Below, one piece after another: positions 1-6,801 of a stretch of 10,149 nucleotides of DNA (within the stretch, counting starts at the first letter, position 1; every line of letters starts with the position of its first letter). The position numbers and the translations under genes are program-made. Origin of the DNA: Candidatus Neomicrothrix sp. UBA2110 (GTDB lineage: Bacteria; Actinomycetota; Acidimicrobiia; Acidimicrobiales; Poriferisodalaceae); contig DCYM01000157.1 in the NCBI GenBank assembly GCA_002331465.1, forward strand, positions 18,337-28,485, written 5' to 3'. Below the pieces are notes generated by a model. It saw nothing but the letters and a program-made list of their open reading frames with translations. It searched no databases and had not been told where the DNA came from.

Positions 1-797
1 TCAACCCTCGCTTTGTTGTCGTACGCATGCCTGCTTTCGGGGTAGATGGCCCCTACTGCAACGCAGTTGGATACGGCTCGATCATCGAAGCTATGGGGGG
101 AATAGCTCATCGGCAAGGGTATGAACATGAAGAGGCACGCATATCGAACATCTATTTTCCCGACCCGACCGCCGGTATACACGCCGCGAACGCCCTGCTC
201 ACTGGCTTATTTCATGCTGATACAACAGGCCACGGACTTGAAATCGACCTCAGCCAACATGAAGCTATGTGGCAACACTCTGGCGAAGCACTGGTCCTAG
301 CCTCGCTCCACGATAGGGACATCGGCCGAATGGGTAATCGCGAACCAGGCGTTGAAGTAGCGACGTTTACATCAACTCGTGACCGTTGGGTTGCAGTCGT
401 AGCTACTGGAGACGCAACTGGGCCGGTGACTCAGTTACTCGAACACTCGAGTGAAATGTCGGCAAACGACTTCGTGAGACAGATCCAAGCAAGTGGAGGA
501 AAAGCGCAAGTTTGTTGGGATCCCTGGACCGCTCCCGACGAAGAACCCGTCGCGTCCCTTCTCGATCTCGTGGACCACCCCATAACCGGACCTATGCGGC
601 ACCTAGCGTCACCATTTACGCTCGATGGCTTCCGACCCAAGCCCATAAAACATGCTCCGCTATTTGATCAAGACACCGACGAGGTACTCGCCACTATTGC
701 CGGCCTTGACGAGAAAACGATCGCTGGTCTACGTCGCGCCGGTCACATAGGCGGCGAACTACCACCACCTTCAGAACTTGGTTTCGTCTACGACTGA
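1..797 (+). CDS. Class III CoA-transferase (CaiB/BaiF family), 3' part
   Basis: The reading frame is open from base 3, so the gene begins left of the window; about 264 C-terminal residues are visible. The ATG at 27 is internal, because the codons before it (NPRFVVVR) match the conserved 'NPRLVYV' strand of this family. The family moves CoA between an acyl-CoA and a free acid in the cytoplasm through an aspartyl-CoA thioester. Visible landmarks are FGVDGPY (family FGQxGPY), GYGSIIEAMGG, and YFPDPTAGIHAANALLTGL, whose D (codon 162-164) aligns with the catalytic Asp. Next comes TGHGLEIDLSQHEA (family TGxGQxVDVSLxEA), and a C-terminal tail ending in the usual 'GLDEKTIAGLRRAGHIG'-type helix. The YFPDP wording resembles the second half of tandem-CaiB fusion proteins, so the full protein could be a double-domain enzyme; the missing 5' end would settle this. 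Substrate unknown. The stop at 795-797 is followed by 71 bases before typA, so co-transcription is possible but not shown. Confidence 0.92.
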   Translation, partial: NPRFVVVRMPAFGVDGPYCNAVGYGSIIEAMGGIAHRQGYEHEEARISNIYFPDPTAGIHAANALLTGLFHADTTGHGLEIDLSQHEAMWQHSGEALVLASLHDRDIGRMGNREPGVEVATFTSTRDRWVAVVATGDATGPVTQLLEHSSEMSANDFVRQIQASGGKAQVCWDPWTAPDEEPVASLLDLVDHPITGPMRHLASPFTLDGFRPKPIKHAPLFDQDTDEVLATIAGLDEKTIAGLRRAGHIGGELPPPSELGFVYD

Positions 798-868
798 CCA
801 CCTCAAGTCGCACGTTTCCTGGCACACTGAGACAGTCGCCGCGTCCCCCAATTGCGACCTCGGAACCA

Positions 869-2725
869 TTGACTACTACCGAACCTTCTGTCGCGCGCCA
901 TGACCTTCGTAATGTGGCAATCATCGCTCATGTCGATCACGGAAAAACGACGCTCGTCGACGCAATGTTGTGGCACTCCGGAGCCTTTCGTGAGAATGCT
1001 GAAGTTACCGACCGAGTTCTCGACTCTATGGATCTTGAGCGCGAAAAAGGCATAACTATTCTCGCCAAGAACGCTGCCGTTAGATGGAAGAACGAATCAG
1101 GACAACACTTCAAAATCAATATCGTTGACACTCCAGGCCACGCAGACTTTGGGGGTGAGGTCGAACGCGCTCTGACGATGGTTGATGGTGTCGTCTTGTT
1201 AGTTGATGCTTCGGAGGGGCCGCTGCCACAAACACGGTTTGTGTTGCGAAAAGCCTTGGCTCTCAACCTTCCCGTAGTTCTGGTTATTAACAAAATCGAT
1301 CGGCACGATGCCCGTATTGCTGCAGTCGTCGACGAAACCTACGAGTTGTTCCTTGATCTAGACGCGCGAGATGAACAAATCGATTTCCCCATCGTCTACA
1401 CGGACGCCCGAAAGGGAACCGCCACAATCGACTTGGATTCTTCAGGACATGATCTTGACCCATTATTCGACGTTCTAATTCGAACGATTCCCGCTCCCCG
1501 TCATGACCCCGAACATCCCTTGCAGGCATGGGTCACCAACCTCGACGCGAATCCCTATGTGGGAAGACTTGCTCTCTGCAGGATCTTGCACGGTAGTTTG
1601 AAAAAAGGCCAGATGGTTTCCTGGTGTCGGACCGATGGCACCATAAGTAGCACCCGCGTCGCTGAACTCTATGTAACCGAGGGTTTGGAACGCGTTGATG
1701 CGCCGGAAGCCGGACCGGGAGAGATTGTCGCCGTTGCAGGTATTCCGGAAATAACTATCGGCGAAACCCTCAGCGACCTCAGCACACCGCGCGCCCTTCC
1801 TGTGATCAAAGTGGACGAGCCAAGTCTGTCCATGACCGTGGGAATCAATACCTCACCTCTCGCAGGCAGCGATGGCACCAAGCTGACAGCCCGCCAAATT
1901 AAAAGTCGTTTAGATGCAGAACTCGTTGGCAACGTCTCACTACGCCTTTTTCCAACCGAACGGCCTGACGCTTGGGAGATTCAAGGCCGAGGCGAACTTC
2001 AACTCGCCGTCCTCGTTGAAATTATGCGCCGCGAAGGCTTCGAACTCACGGTCGGCAAGCCTGAAGTGCTCACCAAAATCGTTGATGGGGTGACTCACGA
2101 GCCGACCGAACGCGTGACTATTGACGTACCCGACGAACATGTGGGGTCCGTCACTCAACTTCTCGGGGAAAGGCGTGGTCGTTTGGAACAGATGAGCAAC
2201 CACGGCACCGGCTGGGTTCGCCTCGACTATGTCGTTCCCGCCCGCGGTCTAATTGGTTTTAGGACCGAATTTCTTACTGAGACTCGCGGCACCGGACTTC
2301 TTCACCATGTTTTTGAGGGCTACGTAAAATGGACGGGTGATTTTCGAACCCGCCACTCTGGTTCCATTGTCGCTGACCGTTCGGGTCTAACAAGCGCCTA
2401 CGCAGCATCGACTCTTCAGGACCGCGGCACACTCTTCGTTGGTCCGGGGAAAACCGTGTACGAGGGAATGATCATCGGCGAAAATCCAAGGCCGGATGAC
2501 ATAGACGTGAACATCTGCAAAGAAAAAAAACAGACGAACGTCAGAGCCGCGGCGGCTGACGAAGCCATCCGCCTGAGTCCGCCCCGAGATCTTTCTCTGG
2601 AACACTCTCTCGAGTTCATTTCAGACGACGAGTGCATCGAAGTGACACCGGTCGACCTTCGCCTCCGAAAAGTTGAGCTCAACGCTGGTAAACGGCTTCG
2701 TCTCAAAAAACGAGGTCGAAAGTGA
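869..2725 (+). CDS. typA: Ribosome-associated translational GTPase TypA/BipA
   Basis: TypA/BipA is an EF-G-like GTPase that binds 70S ribosomes and helps 50S assembly and stress or cold adaptation. The 618 residues fit the family (about 607 in E. coli). The GTPase domain shows G1 AHVDHGKTT (20-28), switch I around EREKGITI (57-64), G3 DTPGH (87-91) and G4 NKID (141-144). The G5 loop reads YTDARKG (177-183), where most relatives have YASA, so the usual Ser is Asp. Beta-barrel domain II follows, then domain III ending near GRGELQL, an EF-G domain V-like region (PTERVTIDVPDEHVGSV, then GLIGFRTEFL). The BipA-specific C-terminal domain contains NICKEKKQTNVR and VTPVDLRLRK, with a basic tail. The start is a TTG, encoding MTTTEPSV before the conserved LRNVAIIAHVDHG. 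No ATG or GTG lies in frame upstream near it, and only a poor ribosome site (CGGAA) precedes it. The gene is an unusual housekeeping neighbour for the catabolic genes around it. Confidence 0.97.
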   Translation: MTTTEPSVARHDLRNVAIIAHVDHGKTTLVDAMLWHSGAFRENAEVTDRVLDSMDLEREKGITILAKNAAVRWKNESGQHFKINIVDTPGHADFGGEVERALTMVDGVVLLVDASEGPLPQTRFVLRKALALNLPVVLVINKIDRHDARIAAVVDETYELFLDLDARDEQIDFPIVYTDARKGTATIDLDSSGHDLDPLFDVLIRTIPAPRHDPEHPLQAWVTNLDANPYVGRLALCRILHGSLKKGQMVSWCRTDGTISSTRVAELYVTEGLERVDAPEAGPGEIVAVAGIPEITIGETLSDLSTPRALPVIKVDEPSLSMTVGINTSPLAGSDGTKLTARQIKSRLDAELVGNVSLRLFPTERPDAWEIQGRGELQLAVLVEIMRREGFELTVGKPEVLTKIVDGVTHEPTERVTIDVPDEHVGSVTQLLGERRGRLEQMSNHGTGWVRLDYVVPARGLIGFRTEFLTETRGTGLLHHVFEGYVKWTGDFRTRHSGSIVADRSGLTSAYAASTLQDRGTLFVGPGKTVYEGMIIGENPRPDDIDVNICKEKKQTNVRAAAADEAIRLSPPRDLSLEHSLEFISDDECIEVTPVDLRLRKVELNAGKRLRLKKRGRK

Positions 2726-2899
2726 CGCATGGTCCATGGTCCAACCTTTTGTGGATAGCTTTTCGCAGGGCATAAGCACCGATGAATCAATGGCGACCGC
2801 CCGAGTTGCATCTGATTTCACTTAGCGTTCGGGGCCACCACCACTCAGCCCAAAGACACTGGCGGGGCCTTGGCTTCACCTCGACGCTAGGTTGTCCGC
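2726..2899. other. Intergenic region between typA and epoxide hydrolase gene
   Basis: These 174 bases separate typA from the next gene. No convincing ORF, RNA gene, strong hairpin with a T-run, or clear -35/-10 pair could be found by eye. The only regularities are a tandem CATGGTC pair near the typA stop and two copies of CGGGGCC (2830-2836 and 2863-2869). It probably carries the promoter for the epoxide hydrolase operon, which is inference from its length alone. Confidence 0.4.
2728..2741. repeat. Tandem heptamer CATGGTC x2
   Basis: Two perfect adjacent copies of CATGGTC occupy 2728-2734 and 2735-2741, starting 3 bases after the typA stop codon. Two copies of a 7-mer is short and may be chance; no function is assigned. 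Confidence 0.5.
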
Positions 2900-4030
2900 A
2901 TGGAGATACGTCCGTACGTCATAGCAGTCGGCGACGAGGTTCTAGACGACCTGCGTGATCGCCTAGCTAGAACCCGTTGGCCCGAAAAAGAGCTAGTAGA
3001 TGATTGGTCACAGGGTATTCCCCTCAGCTACGTCCAAGAAATGTGTGACTACTGGGCGAAGTCCTACAAATGGCGTGAACGCGAGGCGGCACTCAACAAA
3101 TTTGACCATTTCACTTCTGCTATCGACGGCTGCGAAATTCATTACATCCACCAACGGTCACCCCATGAGGATGCAACCGCATTACTCCTTTCCCATGGGT
3201 GGCCGGGCTCATTTGTTGAATTCCACAAGGTCATTGGGCCGCTGACAAATCCGACTGCTTTTGGTGGACGCGCTGAAGATGCATTTCACGTGATTTGTCC
3301 CTCACTGCCGGGCTACGGGCTTAGCGGGAACCCTCCCGCCACAGGATGGGGCGTCGAAAAAATTGCAGACGTATTCACCGAATTAGTCACAGGTCTTGGC
3401 TATGAACAATTCGGGGCTCAAGGGGGTGATTGGGGTTCTGCTATTACCACCGCTATCGGGGGACGTCACCCAGAGCACTGTCTAGGGATCCACCTCAACA
3501 TGGTCATGAGAGGTAAAAGACCTAAGGACCGCGAACCTAATGAAGAAGAACAGGCAGCACTCAAGGCGGCTGCCCATTACACGGAGTGGGACTCGGGTTA
3601 CTCAACCCAACAAGGAACACGGCCACAAACCTTGGGGTACGGATTGACGGATTCTCCGGCTGGACAGCTCGCCTGGATTTTGGAGAAGTTCTGGGCATGG
3701 ACCGACAACGAAGGTCACCCAGAAGATGCCCTCTCCAGAGACGAAATGCTCGATAACGTCATGTTGTATTGGGTCACGAAGTCGGCGACATCTTCCGCCC
3801 GTCTTTACTGGGAAAGCTTCAGGGCTATGAGGCCCGCAGAGGTACACGTTCCCACGGGCGTTGCGTGCTTCCCTCACGAAATTATTCCTCCAGTGAGAGC
3901 CTGGAGCGATGGAATTTACACAGATATCCGCAGATGGACCAAGATGCCAAAAGGTGGGCACTTCGCTGCTTTCGAACAACCTGAACTTTTCATAGACGAT
4001 GTTCGCTCATTCTTCGCCGAGATTCGCTGA
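2900..4030 (+). CDS. Microsomal-type epoxide hydrolase (EHN + alpha/beta hydrolase)
   Basis: Predicted to open an epoxide to a vicinal diol through an enzyme-ester intermediate. The 376 residues contain an N-terminal EHN-type region (about 1-105, with DDLRDRLARTRWP and FDHFTSAIDGCEIHYIH) and an alpha/beta-hydrolase core with lid. The full catalytic set of the mammalian microsomal enzyme can be placed. The oxyanion motif HGWPGS is at 99-104, the nucleophile is D177 in GGDWGS, the charge-relay acid is E327 in FPHE, and the general base is H354 in GGHFAAFEQPE. The two epoxide-activating tyrosines are Y234 (SGY, before the TDSPAG lid segment) and Y303 (RLYWES). An Asp rather than Ser nucleophile argues for epoxide hydrolase rather than esterase. 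No signal peptide or strong membrane anchor is visible, so it is probably cytosolic. ATG start; AGG sits a few bases upstream. The stop is 7 bases before the acyl-CoA synthetase start, so the two are likely one operon. Substrate unknown; aliphatic, aryl or terpene epoxides are possible. Confidence 0.95.
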   Translation: MEIRPYVIAVGDEVLDDLRDRLARTRWPEKELVDDWSQGIPLSYVQEMCDYWAKSYKWREREAALNKFDHFTSAIDGCEIHYIHQRSPHEDATALLLSHGWPGSFVEFHKVIGPLTNPTAFGGRAEDAFHVICPSLPGYGLSGNPPATGWGVEKIADVFTELVTGLGYEQFGAQGGDWGSAITTAIGGRHPEHCLGIHLNMVMRGKRPKDREPNEEEQAALKAAAHYTEWDSGYSTQQGTRPQTLGYGLTDSPAGQLAWILEKFWAWTDNEGHPEDALSRDEMLDNVMLYWVTKSATSSARLYWESFRAMRPAEVHVPTGVACFPHEIIPPVRAWSDGIYTDIRRWTKMPKGGHFAAFEQPELFIDDVRSFFAEIR

Positions 4031-4033
4031 GGG
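4029..4033 (+). promoter_or_regulatory. Ribosome binding site deciding the acyl-CoA synthetase start
   Basis: GAGGG overlaps the TGA stop of the epoxide hydrolase gene (4028-4030) and lies 4 bases before the ATG at 4038. It favours that ATG over the in-frame ATG at 3999, which lies inside the hydrolase gene without a good site, and suggests translational coupling. Confidence 0.65.
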
Positions 4034-4037
4034 CAAC

Positions 4038-5666
4038 ATGCTTCGTGGGTTAAATATGGACCGGCAATTGCTGGTCTCAAGCCTCATCGACTACGCGGGT
4101 CGGAACCACTCCTCCACCGACGTAATCGCTACCGATTCCTCGGGAATTGTGCATCGCACTAATTGGTCAGAAATTTGTTCGCGTGCCCGACAGGTTTCCG
4201 CAGCTTTAAGAGACGAGGGGATTTCTCAAGGCGACAGGATCGCCACTATCGCATGGAACGATCACCGACACTTAGAGGTCTATTACGGAATTACTGGTCT
4301 TGGGTCTGTCTTACACACAGTCAATCCTCGTCTTCGCGATCAACAAATTGCTTGGATTATCCGTCACGCTGAGGACCAATTAGTTTTCGTCGATCCGGAC
4401 TTTCTTGAGTTGGCAGAGGCCATTGCTCTTGAAACACCGTCGGTGCGCAAATGGGTAGTTCTCACTGACGAGTTGCAAGAAACGTCGTTGCCCAATGCTG
4501 TCGCATACGAACAATGGATAAATGAAAGTGCATCCACGTTTGACTGGCCCCTGCTCGACGAGTGGAGCGCCGCTACTCTTTGCTATACCTCGGGCACTAC
4601 TGGAGACCCTAAAGGGGTCATGCAAAGTCATCGTTCCATCGTCCTGCAGACTTGGGCGACGTGCACCGGCGACGGCCACAATGTCAACTCAAGCGAGTCG
4701 ATATTGCTTGCCGTGCCAATGTTCCACGTCAACGGATGGGCGATCCCATTCGCTGCTGCAATGTCCGGCGCCAAGTTGGTGCTACCTGGCCCAGACCTTT
4801 CTGCCAAAGCACTTGTCAGGCAAATCCAAGACGAACAGATCACATTTTCGGCCGGCGTTCCAACTATTTGGCTATCAGTCGTCCAGCAGCTCAAGGACAC
4901 TGGTTCCGACATCCCTTCGCTGCAACGTATAGCGGTCGGAGGCTCCGCTGCCCCGCGTTCACTTATGGACACGCTAGAAGACGACTACGGGGTTTTTGTT
5001 TCACACGTTTGGGGAATGACCGAAATGACTCAAGGGTCCGCCGGGCGGTTCACGCACCGAGTGGCCGGACTAAACCGCGAAGAACAGCGCCGCCGTCAGG
5101 CCATGGCAGGGCGCGAGCTTTATGGAGTAGAACTTCGACTTGTCGACGCGAACGGAGAGGACGTTCCCCGTGATGGTTCCAGCCCTGGAGAGCTCTTAGC
5201 CCGAGGCCCATGGGTCGCAGGTGCCTATTTCGACCTTGCCGACGATATGACGCACATCGAAGATGACAGTGGAAACTGGCTCCGGACAGGAGATGTCGCG
5301 ACCATGGACACGGAGGGTTATATAACGATCGTCGACCGAGCTAAAGATGTGATCAAAAGCGGCGGCGAATGGATTAGCTCAATTGAGCTCGAGAACGCAG
5401 CTGTTGGGGCCCCGGGAGTTGCAGAGGCAGCAGCGGTGGGATTACCTCACGACCGTTGGGGGGAGCGACCTCTGCTTCTCGTCGTTCTGGAACCTGACGT
5501 GGAGTTGGAACGCGATGAGATAGTGGAGGCCATCAAACCCCATGTCGCGTCGTGGTGGCTCCCCGATGCCATAGTCGCTATCGAGGAAATTCCTCATACT
5601 GGTACCGGAAAAATCGACAAAAAGGTTTTACGCGATCGGTTTTCAGAATTTGATTGGCCGGAGTAG
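4038..5666 (+). CDS. Fatty-acyl-CoA synthetase (AMP-binding, ANL superfamily)
   Basis: Activates a carboxylic acid, probably a medium- or long-chain fatty acid, to acyl-CoA through an acyl-adenylate, feeding beta-oxidation in the cytoplasm. With the ATG at 4038 the protein has 542 residues; an earlier ATG at 3999 would add 13 and overlap the upstream gene. ANL core motifs are complete. The ATP-binding P-loop YTSGTTGDPKG is at 183-193, WGMTE at about 325-329, and the ribose-binding TGD at 417-419. The hinge region DRAKDVIKSGGEWIS lies at about 433-447, and the C-terminal catalytic lysine is K525 in TGTGKIDKK. The N-terminus (LLVSSLIDYAGRNH) and the 'VPMFHVNGW' segment are typical of actinobacterial long-chain acyl-CoA ligases rather than acetyl- or benzoate-specific ones, although specificity cannot be fixed by eye. 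Pairing with an epoxide hydrolase 7 bases upstream suggests a shared substrate pathway, such as an oxidised lipid; that is inference. Confidence 0.95.
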   Translation: MLRGLNMDRQLLVSSLIDYAGRNHSSTDVIATDSSGIVHRTNWSEICSRARQVSAALRDEGISQGDRIATIAWNDHRHLEVYYGITGLGSVLHTVNPRLRDQQIAWIIRHAEDQLVFVDPDFLELAEAIALETPSVRKWVVLTDELQETSLPNAVAYEQWINESASTFDWPLLDEWSAATLCYTSGTTGDPKGVMQSHRSIVLQTWATCTGDGHNVNSSESILLAVPMFHVNGWAIPFAAAMSGAKLVLPGPDLSAKALVRQIQDEQITFSAGVPTIWLSVVQQLKDTGSDIPSLQRIAVGGSAAPRSLMDTLEDDYGVFVSHVWGMTEMTQGSAGRFTHRVAGLNREEQRRRQAMAGRELYGVELRLVDANGEDVPRDGSSPGELLARGPWVAGAYFDLADDMTHIEDDSGNWLRTGDVATMDTEGYITIVDRAKDVIKSGGEWISSIELENAAVGAPGVAEAAAVGLPHDRWGERPLLLVVLEPDVELERDEIVEAIKPHVASWWLPDAIVAIEEIPHTGTGKIDKKVLRDRFSEFDWPE

Positions 5667-5676
5667 CACCTAACTC

Positions 5677-5707
5677 ATACAGGCCCTTCGCATTGACCTG
5701 CCTGTAT
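5677..5707. repeat. Inverted repeat ATACAGGC / GCCTGTAT
   Basis: Perfect 8-bp arms at 5677-5684 and 5700-5707 flank a 15-base loop, beginning 11 bases after the acyl-CoA synthetase stop. The position suits a terminator, but no T-run follows on either strand, so it is either a weak or Rho-assisted terminator or an operator-like site. Confidence 0.5.
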
Positions 5708-5709
5708 AC

Positions 5710-5737
5710 GTAGATGCCGCTATGAGCTTGTATCTAC
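5710..5737. repeat. Small hairpin GTAGAT / ATCTAC
   Basis: Arms at 5710-5715 and 5732-5737 enclose a 16-base loop holding ATGAGCTTG. A G-T pair (5716 with 5731) could add a seventh pair. Short enough to be chance, but its loop is complementary to sequence 82 bases further on. Confidence 0.35.
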
Positions 5738-5821
5738 TTGAGATCCTTCTTTGGAGCCACCAATTTCGGGTAATGAGGCTGTACGATCTTTTGTTGGCCG
5801 TGCCGCTGTTCTCAAGCTCAT
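5722..5821. repeat. Long-range inverted repeat ATGAGCTTG / CAAGCTCAT
   Basis: Perfect 9-bp complementary arms lie at 5722-5730 and 5813-5821. The left arm sits wholly inside the loop of the 5710-5737 hairpin, so an RNA of the plus strand could form either a pseudoknot-like contact or a competing fold. No known riboswitch class is recognised. Confidence 0.4.
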
Positions 5822-5828
5822 TTGGAGC
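5750..5828. repeat. Direct repeat TTTGGAGC
   Basis: TTTGGAGC occurs at 5750-5757 and 5821-5828, 71 bases apart, each followed by an ACC or CACC. Could be paired binding sites or chance. Confidence 0.35.
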
Positions 5829-5887
5829 ACCCTCGGCGGTCAAGCATTCGGTCCACAGGTCATTAATCGATTTTTCGCGCCGCTACT

Positions 5888-5893
5888 AAGGAG
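5888..5893 (+). promoter_or_regulatory. Strong ribosome binding site AAGGAG
   Basis: AAGGAG lies 5 bases before the ATG at 5899, fixing the start of the small SHOCT-like gene and arguing that it is really translated. Confidence 0.85.
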
Positions 5894-5898
5894 TCGCT

Positions 5899-6207
5899 AT
5901 GGCAGGGAGCCGCACAACCTTCGAAAAACTCCAGCGGGACCGGGCAAAGAAAGCCAAAGCCGACGCTAAACGCGCTAAGCGCTTAGGCCAGACGCCTGAA
6001 AGCGGGCCGCTGGTTTATGGAGATGATGAACCAGTCGTTGACGACGACGCTGCGCAACTTGACGGGAACCTCGACCAAGAAATCTCAGCGGGAGATCTGC
6101 TTCGCCTCGTAGAAGAACTACAAAAAAAATTCGACAATGAAGAGATCAACTTTGACGAGTACGAAGAACGCAAGATTGAACTTTTAGCTCGCCTTCCGAT
6201 GGATTAA
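5899..6207 (+). CDS. Small charged protein with C-terminal SHOCT-like motif
   Basis: A 102-residue soluble protein with no signal peptide or membrane segment. Three parts are visible. Residues 8-30 are a basic, Lys/Arg/Ala-rich helix (FEKLQRDRAKKAKADAKRAK). Residues 41-60 are an acidic, probably disordered linker (GDDEPVVDDD). Residues 63-101 form two short helices resembling the SHOCT (short C-terminal) domain, with DLLRLVEELQKKFDNEEINFDEYEERK and ending LLARLP. SHOCT segments usually sit at protein ends and are thought to mediate oligomerisation or contacts; no catalytic role is known. The basic N-terminus could bind nucleic acid or ribosomes, which is inference only. Start fixed by AAGGAG 5 bases upstream. 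Its own 232-base leader makes it a separate unit from the upstream operon. It converges on the methyltransferase gene with 8 bases between stops. Real gene: high confidence; function: unknown. Confidence 0.85.
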   Translation: MAGSRTTFEKLQRDRAKKAKADAKRAKRLGQTPESGPLVYGDDEPVVDDDAAQLDGNLDQEISAGDLLRLVEELQKKFDNEEINFDEYEERKIELLARLPMD

Positions 6208-6215
6208 CCCAACGA

Positions 6216-6791
6216 TCAAATTCGGCGGTGTGTAGACACGGCATAGCGCTGACCTTGGTAAGGATCTCGCTGCCAAGTACTCCATCGGCCCGCCAGCTCC
6301 ATCCCTATTTCAGACATAACCGAGTCATATTCCGCCAAGGAAATGGCATCGGGTTTTATTTCGAAGCCCGCGATAAGGACGCCGTTTGTGGTCAGGTGAT
6401 TTGCCACACTACTCAAGACCGCTTTTTCCGAACCGGGAAGAACAAAGATCATCACGTTGCCAGCTAGGACCGCTGCGTCGAAGGTTCGCCCCAATTCAAG
6501 TGTTGTCAGGTCGCCGCTGACCCAACTTAGGTCCGGAGCTTTCCGTCGCGCAGTTCCCAACATTCTCTCATCAAGATCAACTCCTACGACATCAATTCCG
6601 CGTCGGTAGAGCTCCATTGCAACGCGGCCAGTTCCGCAACCAGCGTCAAGCACAGACAGTGGGCCATATGCCTCTACGAAGTCGGCTTCGCCGTGAATGT
6701 TCTGGCCCGACTGGGCAAGTTGCTTCCAGCGCGCGTCATAACGGTCTCCTTGAACAAGGTCTGTTCGCCCACTCCATCGGCTGCTCGTCAA
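6216..6791 (-). CDS. Class I SAM-dependent methyltransferase
   Basis: Predicted cytosolic methyltransferase of the small Methyltransf_25/11 type; acceptor unknown. SAM-binding motif I is VLDAGCGTGR (about residues 47-56 from the TTG start). The next strand, GVDLD (70-74), supplies the acidic residue for the ribose. GDLTTLELGRTFDAAVLAGN forms motifs II-III, with a characteristic GNVMIF segment at 111-116. The C-terminus has the family-typical W-x-T-W-x-RDP and YAVSTHRR. Start uncertain: after the upstream gene's stop the frame has no ATG or GTG before motif I, so I propose TTG at 6791, giving 191 residues and a 10-base gap to the enoyl-CoA hydratase. An ATG at 6887 would give 223 residues but overlap the hydratase by 86 bases, and its first 32 residues are basic and unlike the family. 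The GDRYDARW segment that begins conserved homology lies downstream of both. Probably co-transcribed with the hydratase. Confidence 0.88.
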   Translation of the reverse strand: MTSSRWSGRTDLVQGDRYDARWKQLAQSGQNIHGEADFVEAYGPLSVLDAGCGTGRVAMELYRRGIDVVGVDLDERMLGTARRKAPDLSWVSGDLTTLELGRTFDAAVLAGNVMIFVLPGSEKAVLSSVANHLTTNGVLIAGFEIKPDAISLAEYDSVMSEIGMELAGRWSTWQRDPYQGQRYAVSTHRRI

Positions 6792-6801
6792 TGGCTTGAG
6801 A

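Larger units (their letters stand above)
5667..5898. other. Repeat-rich intergenic / leader region before SHOCT-like gene
   Basis: This 232-base gap is the longest in the window. No protein here is convincing; a TTG-started frame from 5751 runs 71 bases into the next gene and lacks coding character. It contains an 8-bp inverted repeat, a 6-bp hairpin, a 9-bp long-range inverted repeat, an 8-bp direct repeat and three GCCGCT hexamers (5716, 5802, 5879). It probably includes the end of the acyl-CoA synthetase transcript and the promoter or leader of the small gene. No -35/-10 pair is clear enough to call. Confidence 0.5.

Noticed and set aside
2523..2530. Run of eight A in typA as a possible frameshift site
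   Set aside because: The zero frame reads GAA AAA AAA CAG, which does not place a canonical A-AAA-AAC slip heptamer in frame, and the encoded KEKK is conserved in BipA.
2726..2760. Possible intrinsic terminator after typA (TCCA...TGGA with a nearby TTTT)
   Set aside because: Only a 4-bp stem, and the T-run falls in the loop rather than after it.
2416..2811. 131-codon minus-strand frame over the end of typA
   Set aside because: Antisense to conserved BipA C-terminal codons; Ser/Arg-rich low-complexity composition typical of a shadow frame.
4652..5173. 173-codon plus-strand frame inside the acyl-CoA synthetase gene
   Set aside because: Lies wholly in conserved ANL coding sequence in another frame; Arg-rich with no recognisable motif.
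5751..5969. 72-codon plus-strand frame with TTG start in the leader of the small gene
   Set aside because: Overlaps the well-supported SHOCT-like gene by 71 bases, lacks a ribosome site, and its tail is an out-of-frame copy of that gene's basic region.
6122..6129. Run of eight A in the SHOCT-like gene as a possible frameshift or sequencing error
   Set aside because: The frame stays open and the SHOCT-like motif continues across the run to a normal end (LLARLPMD).
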